Position numbers and translations under genes: made by a program. The notes beneath the pieces are model-generated. The model worked only from the letters and a program-made list of their open reading frames with translations. It was not told the DNA's origin and made no database searches. Below, one piece after another: positions 8,085-17,501 of a DNA stretch of 33,439 nucleotides; position 1 is the first letter of the stretch; each line of letters starts with the position of its first letter. This stretch comes from Gammaproteobacteria bacterium (lineage in GTDB: Bacteria; Pseudomonadota; Gammaproteobacteria; UBA9339), in contig JAMCWR010000059.1 in the NCBI GenBank assembly GCA_023480665.1, positions 1 to 33,439 on the forward strand, written 5' to 3'.

Positions 8085-9731
8085 TTAATCTTCTTTTTGA
8101 ATCTGTTCCTTCAGCAAATCACCCAATTGCGTTGTGGCAGGGGCTTCAGCACCTAATTCAGGCTGCAATTCTTTGATCGACAAATTAATGCAACGCGATT
8201 TTTTATCAATCCCAAGCACCTTCGCTTCAATGTCATCACCAACTTTTAAGAGCTGCGTCACATCTTTGACATGCTCCCTACTCACGTCCTGCGCTTTTAC
8301 TCTTCCAATTAGGCCATTACCTAAATCGATAGTTGCTGATTTTTGGGTAACTTCAGTAACCTTACCACTAACAACAAACCCTTTCGGATGCTGCTCGATA
8401 AAGTCAGAATAAATATCTCGCTCTAATTGCTTAATCCCAAGAGAAATTCTTTCGCGCTCAGGATCAATTGCCAAAATTACCGCTTCTACTTCCTGACCTT
8501 TTTTGAAATTTCGAATTGCTTTATCACCAGCTTCTGTCCAAGAAATATCTGACAAATGCACAAGGCCATCGATATCGCCAGGTAAACCAATGAAAATGCC
8601 AAAATCAGTAATGGATTTAATTTTCCCGGTAATATGCGAATCTTTAGTGTGAGTTGTGGCGAATTCTTGCCATGGATTTTGTTTGCATTGCTTCATGCCT
8701 AAAGAAATGCGTCGACGTTCCTCATCGATTTCAAGCACCATAACCTCGACTTCTTGCCCAACAGAAACTAATTTAGCTGGATGAATGTTTTTATTGGTCC
8801 AATCCATTTCAGACATATGCACCAAGCCCTCAATTCCAGGCTCAATTTCAACAAAGCACCCATACTCAGTAATATTGGTAACTTTGCCAAATAATCTCGT
8901 GTTGGTTGGATAACGTCTTGCAATATCACGCCATGGATCATCTGATAATTGCTTATAGCCTAATGAAACACGATTCTTATCGCGATCAAATTTCAACACT
9001 TTAACGCTAATTTCATCACCAATCTTTAGCAATTCACTTGGATGGCGAATACGCTTCCAAGACATATCGGTGATGTGTAATAAACCATCGACTCCACCTA
9101 AATCAATAAATGCACCATAATCTGTAAGATTTTTAACCGAACCAGTTACGATATCGCCTTCCTGTAACGCGCTCAATAATGCTTGGCGTTCAGCACCACT
9201 CTCATCGACAATTACTGCGCGGCGTGAAACCACGATGTTGTTTTGTTTTTTGTCTATTTTAATTACTTTAAATTCAAATTCTTTGCCTACGATAGCGCTT
9301 GGATCGCGAATCGGCTTAAGATCAACTTGCGAACCAGGTAAAAAGGCGCGCACTTTATTAATTTCGACAGTAAACCCACCACGCACATGTTCAACTACTG
9401 TGCCAAGTAATTTTTCACCAGTTTCAAATGCTTTTTCAATTAACTTCCAAGTTTCGATGCGTTTGGCCTTTTCTCTTGAAAGCTGAGTCTCACCCGCGCC
9501 ATTTTCTACAGTCTCTAAAATCACATCAACGGTATCACCAACAGCAACGTCTACCTCGTTATTTCGGCCGCGAAATTCAACAACTGGAATTCTGGATTCT
9601 GATTTCAAACCGGCATTAACTATTACATACTCTGGTGTTATATCGACTACAGTTGCTTTTAATAATGTCCCGGGTTGGAGGTTTGTGCTTTGAAAACTTT
9701 CATTAAGTAAATCTGCAAAACTTTCTGTCAT
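8085..9731 (-). CDS. rpsA: 30S ribosomal protein S1
   Basis: S1 binds mRNA on the 30S subunit and helps initiate on messages with weak Shine-Dalgarno sites. Six S1/OB-fold repeats are visible, with recurring patterns such as [43 protein letters not shown] and [22 protein letters not shown] place the start at the ATG at 9731 (548 aa, against 557 in E. coli) because the protein then begins [13 protein letters not shown], as in homologues. The upstream TTG at 9752 would add seven residues. There is no strong Shine-Dalgarno site, as is known for rpsA elsewhere. It follows cmk, a conserved pairing. Confidence 0.97.
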   Translation of the reverse strand: MTESFADLLNESFQSTNLQPGTLLKATVVDITPEYVIVNAGLKSESRIPVVEFRGRNNEVDVAVGDTVDVILETVENGAGETQLSREKAKRIETWKLIEKAFETGEKLLGTVVEHVRGGFTVEINKVRAFLPGSQVDLKPIRDPSAIVGKEFEFKVIKIDKKQNNIVVSRRAVIVDESGAERQALLSALQEGDIVTGSVKNLTDYGAFIDLGGVDGLLHITDMSWKRIRHPSELLKIGDEISVKVLKFDRDKNRVSLGYKQLSDDPWRDIARRYPTNTRLFGKVTNITEYGCFVEIEPGIEGLVHMSEMDWTNKNIHPAKLVSVGQEVEVMVLEIDEERRRISLGMKQCKQNPWQEFATTHTKDSHITGKIKSITDFGIFIGLPGDIDGLVHLSDISWTEAGDKAIRNFKKGQEVEAVILAIDPERERISLGIKQLERDIYSDFIEQHPKGFVVSGKVTEVTQKSATIDLGNGLIGRVKAQDVSREHVKDVTQLLKVGDDIEAKVLGIDKKSRCINLSIKELQPELGAEAPATTQLGDLLKEQIQKED

Positions 9732-9750
9732 GATTTGGTTACTCTTACTC

Positions 9751-9780
9751 AAAAAACACTCTATGTTCCAAGCAACATAG
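9751..9780 (-). terminator. Terminator-like hairpin in the cmk-rpsA gap
   Basis: In the minus-strand transcript CTATGTT (9780-9774) pairs with AACATAG (9767-9761) around a 6-nt loop. It is followed by AGUG and a run of six U (9756-9751). The T-run ends 19 nt before the rpsA ATG, so the structure could attenuate read-through from cmk or belong to the rpsA leader. A second palindrome, ATTAGCCA-A-TGGCTAAT at 9798-9814, overlaps the cmk stop codon. Confidence 0.45.
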
Positions 9781-9809
9781 GAAAATTAATAATAAGCATT
9801 AGCCAATGG

Positions 9810-10493
9810 CTAATAGCCACCTTGCTTGGCAATGTGCGCAAGCATTGTTTGCAATACCTCTTCAATACTTAACTTGGTTGTATCAATTATTATTGCGTCC
9901 TTTGCGGGTTCAAGCGGCGAAATGCTACGCTTTTCATCGCGGCTATCACGTTCAATTAGGTCTCGCAAAACAGTGCCGAGACTAGCATTTATATGCCCTT
10001 GTTGCAACTGTAATAGCCGTCTTTTAGCGCGTTCTTCGATAGTAGCGGTTAAGAAAAATTTTGCTGTTGCGTCAGGAAAAATTACTGTACCCATATCTCT
10101 GCCATCTGCAATAAGCCCGGGGGGCTTTCTGAAGCTTTGTTGGAAAACTTTCAATGCTGCCCTAACTTCCTGCAAGGCAGCAATTTTTGAAGCAAAAACA
10201 CCACACTCTTCGGATCTAATTTTCATCGTTACATCTTGACCACGCAGCAAAATTTTATATGATTTATCTTTTAAATTCAAAAAGTTAACATTTAAATTTA
10301 AAGCAATTTCTACTAATTTTTTAGTATCAGTTGGGGAAATTTTATCAATCAATGCTGCCAAAGCTAAAACTCGATATATTGCACCGCTATCAAGATAATG
10401 CCAGTTAAGTTTTGTGGCCAACATTTTACTTAAAGTACCTTTGCCGGTTGCACTTGGCCCATCAACCGTAATAACAGGGATTGACATAAGCAT
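9810..10493 (-). CDS. cmk: Cytidylate kinase
   Basis: Cmk phosphorylates CMP and dCMP to the diphosphates with ATP. The P-loop DGPSATGKGT lies near the N-terminus. The LADGRDMGTVIFPDA block and the LID-type arginine-rich ERAKRRLLQLQ segment follow. I choose the ATG at 10493 (227 aa, the E. coli length, beginning MLMSIPVITVDG); the longer frame would start with TTG at 10541. No strong ribosome site is visible. The gene follows gyrA closely. In many relatives serC and aroA lie between gyrA and cmk and are absent here. Confidence 0.96.
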   Translation of the reverse strand: MLMSIPVITVDGPSATGKGTLSKMLATKLNWHYLDSGAIYRVLALAALIDKISPTDTKKLVEIALNLNVNFLNLKDKSYKILLRGQDVTMKIRSEECGVFASKIAALQEVRAALKVFQQSFRKPPGLIADGRDMGTVIFPDATAKFFLTATIEERAKRRLLQLQQGHINASLGTVLRDLIERDSRDEKRSISPLEPAKDAIIIDTTKLSIEEVLQTMLAHIAKQGGY

Positions 10494-10551
10494 AAATTTA
10501 AATTGTAAGTTAAATTGTTTTAAATGGGTTATCGAGGGCAAAGATAGTTAT

Positions 10552-13080
10552 TTATTCTTCTTCAATCTTTTGTATGCCCACCAATTTTTCGCCCTCAGAA
10601 AGATTAATTAAGCGGACCCCTTGGGTATTTCGACCAATTATTGAAACCTCAGAAACTTTAGTTCTTACTAATGTCCCCTGATCGCTAATTAGCATAATCT
10701 CAGCATTATCCTCAACGAAAATTGCTCCCACCGCCTTACCATTTCGCATATTAACTTGAATTGAAATAACACCCTGACCACCGCGATTAACCAAAGAATA
10801 ATCAGTAACAGCCGTACGCTTTCCATAGCCATTTTCGGTTGCAGTTAAAATCGAGCCAGTGGTGCTTGCAGGAATAACAAGCGAAATTATTTTTTGCTCA
10901 GATTTTAAACGCATACCTCTAACACCTTTTGCGGTTCTACCCATTGCGCGTACTTGATCTTCGTTGAAATGAACTGCTTTACCTGCATCGTTAAATAGTA
11001 GAATTTCACGCTTACCATCGGTGATTGCAGCACTAACTAGATAATCTTCTGGCTCCAAATCGATAGCAATAATTCCACTGGCACGCGGATGCGAGAATTG
11101 TTCTAGCGCAACTTTTTTCACAGTGCCGTTTGCAGTAGTCATAAATACAAAATGATCTTTGGTGTATTCTTGAATTGGAAGAATCGTGCTGATTCGTTCG
11201 CCATTCTCAAGCGGTAAAAAATTCACTAATGGTTTTCCGCGAGCAATGCGACTACCCTGCGGCAATAAATATACTTTTAACCAATAAACTTTGCCGCGGT
11301 TTGAAAAACACAGGATTGTGTCATGAGTGTTAGCGATAAATAAACACTCAACAAAATCTTCTTCACGCACAGAAGTTGCGGACTTGCCTTTGCCGCCACG
11401 TCGTTGCGCTTGGTAATCGGAAACTGCTTGAATTTTTACATAACCTTCATGCGATAATGTCACAACCACATCTTCTGGGGTAATTAAATCTTCGCGCGTT
11501 AGATCTTCAGTAGCGGCAATAATTTCAGTGCGACGCTTATCATTGAATAATTCTTTAACCTCAAACAATTCTTTTCGCATCACCTCAAATAGCAATTCTG
11601 GTGTTGCTAATATATCAAGTAATTGTTTAATAATATCTAATAACTCTTTGTATTCAGAAAATATTTTATCTTGTTCGAGCCCAGTTAAACGATGCAATCT
11701 CAAATCCAATATGGCCTGTGCTTGAGTTTCAGAAAGTCGATAATTTTGCCCAACAATACCAAATTCCCGCCCTAAATCAGCTGGGCGCGAACTCTCAGCC
11801 AAACTTTCGCCAAGCAATTCCTTTACCGCACCGATTTGCCAATTTCGTGCTAACAAGCCTTGTTTAGCAATTGCCGGTGTTTTTGAAGCTCTAATTAACG
11901 CCACCATCTCATCAATGTTAACCAAGGCAATCCCTAGGCCTTCTAAAATGTGCGCCCTGCTACGCGCCTGTTTTAGTTCAAAGATACTCCGTCTCGTAAT
12001 TACTTCGCGACGATAGCTCAAAAAAGCATCAAGCATTTCTTTTAAATTTAAAGTTTTTGGTTGACCGCGATCGAGCGCAAGCATGTTAATTCCAAACACT
12101 ACTTGCATTTGCGTGTTTTGAAATAAATTATTTTGCACAACCTCAGCTGTTTCACCTCGACGCAATTCAATTACAACTCGCATCCCATCTTTATCAGATT
12201 CGTCACGCACTGCAGAAATGCCTTCAATTTTTTTCTCTTTAACTAAATCAGCAATATGTTCAAGCAATTTTGCCTTGTTCACCTGGTATGGTAATTCATG
12301 AATAATAATTGCCTGTTTATCATTTGGGCCGGTTTCAATTGAAACTCTTGAACGAATAGAAATCTTGCCTCGACCAGTGCGATAAGCTTCTTCAATTCCA
12401 GCACGGCCATTTATAATAGCGGCGGTGGGAAAATCAGGGCCAGGAATAATTTTTATTAACTCTTGTATTGTGATATTAGGGTTATCAATAATTGCGATGC
12501 AAGCATCTATTACTTCACCCAAGTTATGCGGTGGAATGTTAGTTGCCATACCAACAGCTATACCAGAAGAGCCGTTAATCAAAAGATTAGGAATACGCGA
12601 AGGTAATACTACCGGCGCCCGCTCAGTACCATCATAATTTGGGGCAAAATCTACGGTTTCTTTATCAAGATCAATCAATAAATAATGTGCGATTTTTTCT
12701 AAACGAACTTCAGTATAACGCATTGCTGCTGGCGAATCGCCATCAACAGAGCCAAAATTTCCTTGGCCATCAATTAGCGGCAAACGTAACGAAAACGGCT
12801 GCGCCATACGTACAATAGTGTCGTAAATTGCTGTATCACTATGCGGATGATATTTACCAACCACATCACCAACGATTCTGGCGGATTTCTTGTAAGGCTT
12901 ATTCCAGTCATTACTAAGCTCATGCATAGCATACAAAACTCTACGATGAACTGGCTTTAAGCCATCGCGAATATCTGGCAATGCGCGGCTCACAATGACG
13001 CTCATTGCATAGTCCAAATATGATTGTTTTAATTCATTCTCAATTGTAACCACTGAAACTTCTTTTGCTGCTTCTGTCAT
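10552..13080 (-). CDS. gyrA: DNA gyrase subunit A
   Basis: GyrA carries the DNA-breaking tyrosine of gyrase, which introduces negative supercoils with GyrB. The length of 842 aa is normal. The catalytic Tyr lies in [10 protein letters not shown] (about residue 122). The C-terminal beta-pinwheel has the GyrA box QRRGGKG needed for DNA wrapping. The quinolone-resistance region reads [10 protein letters not shown]: residue 81 is Ser (codon 12838-12840, AGT) where Gly is almost universal, and residue 83 is Thr. A hairpin and an extended -10 box lie upstream. Confidence 0.98.
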   Translation of the reverse strand: MTEAAKEVSVVTIENELKQSYLDYAMSVIVSRALPDIRDGLKPVHRRVLYAMHELSNDWNKPYKKSARIVGDVVGKYHPHSDTAIYDTIVRMAQPFSLRLPLIDGQGNFGSVDGDSPAAMRYTEVRLEKIAHYLLIDLDKETVDFAPNYDGTERAPVVLPSRIPNLLINGSSGIAVGMATNIPPHNLGEVIDACIAIIDNPNITIQELIKIIPGPDFPTAAIINGRAGIEEAYRTGRGKISIRSRVSIETGPNDKQAIIIHELPYQVNKAKLLEHIADLVKEKKIEGISAVRDESDKDGMRVVIELRRGETAEVVQNNLFQNTQMQVVFGINMLALDRGQPKTLNLKEMLDAFLSYRREVITRRSIFELKQARSRAHILEGLGIALVNIDEMVALIRASKTPAIAKQGLLARNWQIGAVKELLGESLAESSRPADLGREFGIVGQNYRLSETQAQAILDLRLHRLTGLEQDKIFSEYKELLDIIKQLLDILATPELLFEVMRKELFEVKELFNDKRRTEIIAATEDLTREDLITPEDVVVTLSHEGYVKIQAVSDYQAQRRGGKGKSATSVREEDFVECLFIANTHDTILCFSNRGKVYWLKVYLLPQGSRIARGKPLVNFLPLENGERISTILPIQEYTKDHFVFMTTANGTVKKVALEQFSHPRASGIIAIDLEPEDYLVSAAITDGKREILLFNDAGKAVHFNEDQVRAMGRTAKGVRGMRLKSEQKIISLVIPASTTGSILTATENGYGKRTAVTDYSLVNRGGQGVISIQVNMRNGKAVGAIFVEDNAEIMLISDQGTLVRTKVSEVSIIGRNTQGVRLINLSEGEKLVGIQKIEEE

Positions 13081-13122
13081 AGATTTATGTAAAAAATTTT
13101 ATTAATATTTTCAATAAGTTAT

Positions 13123-13160
13123 AAAATCATAGTCATTTTTTAAGACTATGGATTTTAGCA
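13123..13160 (-). promoter_or_regulatory. Putative gyrA promoter with an overlapping palindrome
   Basis: On the minus strand TGCTAAAAT (-10 TAAAAT at 13157-13152, with the extended-10 TG) lies about 72 bp upstream of the gyrA ATG. Immediately downstream, CATAGTC (13150-13144) and GACTATG (13134-13128) form a perfect 7-bp inverted repeat with a 9-nt spacer, extended by A/T pairs into the -10. It could be an operator or a hairpin at the 5' end of the gyrA message. No good -35 is seen at normal spacing. Confidence 0.4.
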
Positions 13161-13203
13161 TAAATTACCGTCAAATAGCTAATAAAATAAGGACCGATTT
13201 ATT

Positions 13204-13348
13204 AGACTTCTTTCAAAGCCTGCGTCTTTTGTTTCATATCTGCGTTGCATGTCTTTCTGCGGTACTCATTTATTCTTGCATAAACTCCGTTCCTCGAAAG
13301 CCATGCGCCTTGATCTGAAAACAAAGTACTTGATTTTGAAAGAAGTCT
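13204..13348. mobile_element. 145-bp MITE-like palindromic element
   Basis: Perfect 14-bp terminal inverted repeats, AGACTTCTTTCAAA (13204-13217) and its complement (13335-13348), bound a non-coding segment. Similarity between the two halves continues inward for about 45 bp: after the terminal repeat, TTTTGTTTCATATCTG on the left resembles TTTGTTTTCAGATCAA on the complemented right. The element can therefore form a long imperfect hairpin. ATT flanks both ends and may be a 3-bp target duplication, as in IS5-type (ISL2-like) elements. There is no transposase, so mobilisation would need one elsewhere. It sits between hflX and the gyrA promoter. Confidence 0.75.
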
Positions 13349-13400
13349 ATTAAAAAATTTTAGATAAAACACACTCTGTCAAAAAGTTTTTTTGGCTTTT

Positions 13401-14519
13401 TTATAAACCCGGGGTGGTTGCTTTAAAGCTCAATATATTTGCTAATGCGGCCAACAATAAATCTATGCCTTGGTTATTTGTTGCAGAAATCCACACTCGG
13501 TGTGGCAATTGTTTGGAGTCAAAATCAACTCGCGGCTCTGAATTTGGAAGCAGATCAATTTTGTTATACACCAAAAGTTGCGGAACTTTATTAGCATTAA
13601 TTTTTTCAAGCACTGCATTTACTGCTGTAATTTTCGCCAAATGTTCATCATCGCTTGCATCAACAACATGCAATAATAAATCTGCCTCGCGAGTTTCTTC
13701 TAATGTTGCATAAAATGCTTCCACTAACTCGTGCGGTAAATTTCGAACAAAACCTACGGTATCTGCCAAAATAGCCATGCCAAAACCATTGAGATAAATT
13801 CTGCGTAAAGTAGGATCTAATGTAGCAAACAATTTATCTGCTGCGTATACATTAGCTTTAGTTAAGCGATTAAATAACGTGGATTTACCAGTATTGGTGT
13901 AACCAACTATAGCAACTAACGGCGTTAAAGAACGTTTTCTTGAGCGCCTACTTTGTTCACGCTGCGCCCGGACTTTTTCAAGTCGTTTTTTTAACGTATC
14001 AACTTTTTTACGAATAACTCTTCGATCTGATTCAAGTTGAGTTTCACCTGGACCACCACGCAATCCAATACCGCCTCTTTGCCGCTCTAAATGCATCCAA
14101 CCGCGAATCAATCTGGTAGATAAACGCTGAAGTCGCGCTAACTCAATTTGCAATTTTCCCTCAAAGCTTCGCGCACGACATGCAAAAATATCGAGAATTA
14201 ATCCGGTGCGATCAAGTACTCGACATTGAATTATACCTTCTAGATTTCGTTCCTGGGCAGGTGTTAATGTGTGATTAAAAATAACTAAATCAGCATTTTT
14301 TAGTTGCACTTCTTCGCGAATTTCTGCGGCCTTTCCACTTCCAATAAAAAATTTTGCATCAGGGGTTTCGCGTTTTCCTGTGATAATTGAAACTATTTTT
14401 GCGCCAGCGGCATTTGCAAGTAATTTAAACTCATCTAAATCATTCGCACAATCTTCAAGCTTTGTTAACTCTAAGTGTACTAAAATAACTCTATTAATTT
14501 TATTCTGAACCTGCAGCAT
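13401..14519 (-). CDS. hflX: GTPase HflX (ribosome rescue/splitting factor)
   Basis: HflX is a ribosome-associated GTPase that splits stalled 70S ribosomes, notably under heat stress. The N-terminal HflX domain carries SGKAAEI and a glycine-rich segment [16 protein letters not shown] (about residues 148-163). The G domain follows: GYTNTGKS (206-213), DTVG (253-256) and NKID. At 372 aa it is shorter than the 426-aa E. coli protein, mainly at the C-terminus. The start ATG lies inside hfq, with AAGGAGA just upstream, so translation is probably coupled. hflK and hflC, the usual downstream genes, are not here; the MITE and gyrA follow. Confidence 0.95.
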   Translation of the reverse strand: MLQVQNKINRVILVHLELTKLEDCANDLDEFKLLANAAGAKIVSIITGKRETPDAKFFIGSGKAAEIREEVQLKNADLVIFNHTLTPAQERNLEGIIQCRVLDRTGLILDIFACRARSFEGKLQIELARLQRLSTRLIRGWMHLERQRGGIGLRGGPGETQLESDRRVIRKKVDTLKKRLEKVRAQREQSRRSRKRSLTPLVAIVGYTNTGKSTLFNRLTKANVYAADKLFATLDPTLRRIYLNGFGMAILADTVGFVRNLPHELVEAFYATLEETREADLLLHVVDASDDEHLAKITAVNAVLEKINANKVPQLLVYNKIDLLPNSEPRVDFDSKQLPHRVWISATNNQGIDLLLAALANILSFKATTPGL

Positions 14520-14754
14520 GCTCTCCTTTAGCTACACCTGAAGCAGCTACAGAATGCGCCGGAACTATAGTAGAAATAGCATGTTTAAAAACCATTTGTG
14601 TGGTTGCATTTTTTAACATAACCACATAGTTATCAAACGCTTCGAGTTGACCCTGCAACTTAATACCGTTGATTAAAAAAATAGAAACCGATGAAGTGTT
14701 CTTGCATAAGTTGCGTAAAAACTCATCTTGTAACGATTGTGCTTCCTTTGACAT
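14500..14754 (-). CDS. hfq: RNA chaperone Hfq
   Basis: An 84-aa Hfq, expected to form a hexameric ring that binds sRNAs and mRNAs. The Sm1 and Sm2 motifs are intact ([26 protein letters not shown]). Proximal-face residues are conserved (Gln9, Lys57, His58), and Phe26 replaces the usual distal-face Tyr25. The rim patch RRER (16-19 in E. coli) reads CKNT here, keeping one lysine and no arginine. The C-terminal tail is short. It overlaps hflX by 20 bp. Upstream is a promoter-like sequence and, beyond it, a candidate sRNA on the same strand. Confidence 0.95.
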   Translation of the reverse strand: MSKEAQSLQDEFLRNLCKNTSSVSIFLINGIKLQGQLEAFDNYVVMLKNATTQMVFKHAISTIVPAHSVAASGVAKGEHAAGSE

Positions 14755-14801
14755 AAGTACGCCCTCTTGTCCAAAAATTACATTTTTATAGTAAAGATAA
14801 T

Positions 14802-14829
14802 ATTATATTGGATATTTAATTTTAGGCAA
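14802..14829 (-). promoter_or_regulatory. Putative hfq promoter
   Basis: On the minus strand TTGCCT (14829-14824) and a consensus TATAAT (14807-14802) are separated by 16 nt. They lie about 50 bp upstream of the hfq ATG and just downstream of the terminator-like end of the putative sRNA. This would give hfq-hflX its own promoter independent of miaA. Confidence 0.5.
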
Positions 14830-14855
14830 ACCCTGGAGAAGAAAAATTTTTGACG

Positions 14856-15034
14856 AAAAAAAAAGTCGAAGTCTAGCATCCCTGCTTTGATCTGAGACAT
14901 CCAATTTGTCTCGTGACTTCGACTTTGCTCCTCATATGGTTGTTGCAAGATAATTAGTGATGGTTCTCCTTAACTCTAACAAATCATCCTGAATTTGATT
15001 CCGTTCAATCACTCACTAACTTAGCATCATCCTT
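14856..15034 (-). ncRNA. Putative CsrA-sequestering sRNA (RsmY/RsmZ/CsrB-like)
   Basis: Seven GGA motifs occur on the minus strand in about 150 nt, complement positions 15030-15032, 15000-15002, 14987-14989, 14967-14969, 14929-14931, 14900-14902 and 14879-14881. Four read GGATG, close to the known CsrA consensus ARGGAUG. Loop presentation is visible: CAAAT-TCAGGATG-ATTTG (14997-14980), GAGAC-AAATTGGAT-GTCTC (14912-14894) and AGCA-GGGA-TGCT. The last two hairpins form a three-way junction closed by a perfect 12-bp stem (14926-14915 with 14873-14862), followed by U9 ending at 14856. A longer-range stem pairs 15019-15013 with 14960-14954. No convincing protein is encoded. By family knowledge such RNAs bind several CsrA dimers and relieve repression. 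That CsrA is the partner here is inference. Confidence 0.65.
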
Positions 15035-15041
15035 GACACGC

Positions 15042-15084
15042 CTATAACTTAACAAATTATTAAATAAGAATCAAGACATCTTTA
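15042..15084 (-). promoter_or_regulatory. Putative promoter of the sRNA
   Basis: On the minus strand TTCTTA (15070-15065) and TTATAG (15047-15042) are separated by 17 nt and would start transcription near 15034. Just upstream is an imperfect palindrome, TAAAGATGTCTTGA (15084-15071). A more distant AAATTTC-containing imperfect palindrome lies at 15246-15264. Either could be a response-regulator (GacA/LetA-type) site, but neither matches those consensuses well. Confidence 0.3.
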
Positions 15085-15268
15085 AACAATATATTATGGC
15101 CAAATGTTAAAGGAAAATATCACTAAAAATAATTTTTTGTTTTTTTTCAAATAATTATGATAATTTTATAATGTATTTCAATAAATTATTACTAAAAATT
15201 CTGATGCCATCTTAAGACAAAGATTAATTATTTTATCGATAAAAGCTTACAAAATTTCCTTAAGAAAA
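15085..15268. other. AT-rich spacer between miaA and the putative sRNA
   Basis: Very AT-rich sequence with no open frame of note. It may hold upstream activating sites for the sRNA. The only structure I see is the imperfect palindrome at 15246-15264, immediately after the miaA stop. Confidence 0.4.
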
Positions 15269-16210
15269 TCATAAAAAATTAGCTATTTTTAATTTTTCGA
15301 GCACTTTTTCGATTAAATTTTCACTGTCGCAGTCAAACCAATTTACATCCACCCAACTTCGTAACCATGTGAGCTGGCGTTTTGCAAGTTGACGCGTCGC
15401 AATTGGAATTTCATCAAGTAAATCTTGATAATTGATCTCTCCAGATAAATATTTCCAAACCTGTCTATAACCAATTGCGCGCATTGATGGTAAATCAGCA
15501 TTAAGATCTTTGCGTTTAAATAATTTCTCAACTTCTTCTATAAAACCACACTCTAACATATTATTAAAACGTAAATTTATTTTTTCATTTAAACGTATTT
15601 TACTATCTGGTGTAATTGCAATATTAAATATTTTATAGGGAATTTTAGGTTTTGAATTTTCTTTTTGTAATTCTAAAATACTCTTCCCGGTTAGTTCATA
15701 AACCTCTAAAGCGCGCCCTATTCTTTGGCTGTCTGAAACTGAAATTCGTTCGGCAAGTACTGCATCAATTTTTTGTAATTTATAATGTAGGGTATTCCAA
15801 CCAAGAGATTTTGCTTCTGCTAAAATTTTTTCTCGCACAGTGTCATCACGAATCGGCAATTCAGCAATACCATCTATTAATACTTTGAAATAAAGCATTG
15901 TACCACCAACTAAAAGCGGGGCATGTTCTTTTGCAATAATTTCTTCGATCTCTCTTAAAGCATCATTTCTAAATCTGCCTGCTGAATAAATTTCTGCTGG
16001 GTCGCATATATCGATTAAACGATGCGGCGCTATAGCTAATTCTGCTTTCGTAGGCTTTGCTGTCCCAATATCCATTCCACGGTAAATCATTCCAGAATCA
16101 ACGCTAATAATTTCACATGGCAGCCGCTCAGTTAAAGCAATGGCTAGTGAAGTTTTGCCAACTGCGGTTGGGCCCATTAAGCAAATTATCGTAGGTCTGG
16201 CGAGCTTCAT
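15269..16210 (-). CDS. miaA: tRNA dimethylallyltransferase MiaA
   Basis: MiaA adds a dimethylallyl group to N6 of A37 in tRNAs reading UNN codons, the first step to ms2i6A. The P-loop GPTAVGKTS is at residues 13-21. ISVDSGMIYRGMDIGTAKP and RLIDICDP follow, as does GGTMLYFKVLIDG. The 313-aa length is normal. The ATG overlaps the amiB stop (ATGA), so the two genes are translationally coupled. In most gammaproteobacteria mutL lies between amiB and miaA and it is missing here. Confidence 0.97.
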   Translation of the reverse strand: MKLARPTIICLMGPTAVGKTSLAIALTERLPCEIISVDSGMIYRGMDIGTAKPTKAELAIAPHRLIDICDPAEIYSAGRFRNDALREIEEIIAKEHAPLLVGGTMLYFKVLIDGIAELPIRDDTVREKILAEAKSLGWNTLHYKLQKIDAVLAERISVSDSQRIGRALEVYELTGKSILELQKENSKPKIPYKIFNIAITPDSKIRLNEKINLRFNNMLECGFIEEVEKLFKRKDLNADLPSMRAIGYRQVWKYLSGEINYQDLLDEIPIATRQLAKRQLTWLRSWVDVNWFDCDSENLIEKVLEKLKIANFL

Positions 16211-17484
16211 ATGCGACGCATATTTTTATTTTTAATCACTGCAAAATACGTCCCAATGGGCGGATGTTCTTGAAAATAATTCTTGATGCCTTGAGACAAG
16301 GCGTAAGCTAACTGATTTTGATACTCAGAATTGCGTAGTTTTATTTCTTCGCTTGGGTCTGATAAGAACCCTGTTTCAACTAATAATGAAGGAATATCTG
16401 GGGACTTTAACACCACAAAAGCTGCTTGCTCAACTCTTGAATGATGCAGATGGGTTATACTGACCAATTGGTTTAAAATTTCGCCCCCAATTTCTAAGCT
16501 AGAACCAATAGTGTAGGTTTGTGCTAAATCAAGCAGAACTGATTTCAATAACATACTTTTATCTGAAATAGTCTGGCCTAATTCTGATTCATTTTCTTTT
16601 TCAGCAAGCCAGCGCGCCGCCTCGCTTGTCGCCCCTCTTTGGGACAAAGCAAAAACAGAGGCACCGGTAGAGTGTTTAAATTTATATGCGTCAGCATGAA
16701 TAGCGATAAAAATATCTGCCTTATAAGAATGCGCGATATTCAGCCGTTCGCGCAATGGAATAAAATAATCACTATTACGGGTTAACACGGCGGTAATCCC
16801 TGGGATTCTATTAAGCATGCAAGCAAGATCTTTCGAAACTGCTAGTACCACATCTTTTTCGCGTGTACCAGAATCTCCGACTGCACCTGGGTCTTTTCCA
16901 CCATGACCAGGATCAATTACCACAATTACATTACGTGACTTCTGATTAGAGGCAGCTGAGTTATCAATAGCAACAGGCTGTGATATGAACCGCTCTTCTG
17001 GTGGTTTTTTATCTAATTCTAACGCAAGAGCTTTTGCAGCACGTAATTCTGAGTTTTCAATTGATTGTTCATTATTATTTACTGGATGAGCATTGGTGTT
17101 GGTATTAAAACACAAATCCAATACCAATCGAGCAGGATTTTTTAAAGCAAAATATTTTGGTGTTGCCGAGTGTTTTAGCTGAATGGATAAATTAAGGCTC
17201 TCTTGGTTTGGTGCTAATTTAATCCCTAAATTCTTAGTCTTAGCTAGCCATTTTTTTTGTAGATTCATGCTTAGCTTGGTATGTGCAAAATTTAAAATTA
17301 TCATGGTTTCTGCAGCATTGCTATGAACTGAATAAACTGGCAAGTGATTAAAATCAAATACCAGCCGCGTCACATTTTTGTTAACCGAATAGCGAAGCCC
17401 GCGCATTTCAATCGAATATGCCAATGCACTAAGTTGATAAATAACCAAGAATAAAACAACAATAACTTTTAAAAATCGCTGCAT
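16207..17484 (-). CDS. amiB: N-acetylmuramoyl-L-alanine amidase (AmiB/AmiC type)
   Basis: A periplasmic zinc amidase that cuts the peptide from MurNAc during septum splitting. The N-terminus (MQRFLKVIVVLFLVIYQLSALA) is a signal peptide. An AMIN domain follows (about residues 28-130), which localises to the septum. The Amidase_3 domain begins at VIDPGHGGKDPGA and includes TREKD, AIHADAY and VETGFLSD, which supply the zinc His and Glu ligands and the catalytic Glu. There is no C-terminal LysM domain. It is named by synteny (tsaE upstream, miaA downstream); AmiC-type function is equally possible. Confidence 0.92.
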   Translation of the reverse strand: MQRFLKVIVVLFLVIYQLSALAYSIEMRGLRYSVNKNVTRLVFDFNHLPVYSVHSNAAETMIILNFAHTKLSMNLQKKWLAKTKNLGIKLAPNQESLNLSIQLKHSATPKYFALKNPARLVLDLCFNTNTNAHPVNNNEQSIENSELRAAKALALELDKKPPEERFISQPVAIDNSAASNQKSRNVIVVIDPGHGGKDPGAVGDSGTREKDVVLAVSKDLACMLNRIPGITAVLTRNSDYFIPLRERLNIAHSYKADIFIAIHADAYKFKHSTGASVFALSQRGATSEAARWLAEKENESELGQTISDKSMLLKSVLLDLAQTYTIGSSLEIGGEILNQLVSITHLHHSRVEQAAFVVLKSPDIPSLLVETGFLSDPSEEIKLRNSEYQNQLAYALSQGIKNYFQEHPPIGTYFAVIKNKNMRRI

Positions 17485-17501
17485 GAATTTAGTAGTTTAC
17501 A

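Noticed and set aside
14871-14936. A 20-codon ORF on the minus strand inside the putative sRNA, starting at an ATG near 14935
   Set aside because: Its codons coincide with the paired stems and it has no homology I recognise; the GGAs upstream are better explained as part of the repeated motif pattern than as a ribosome site.
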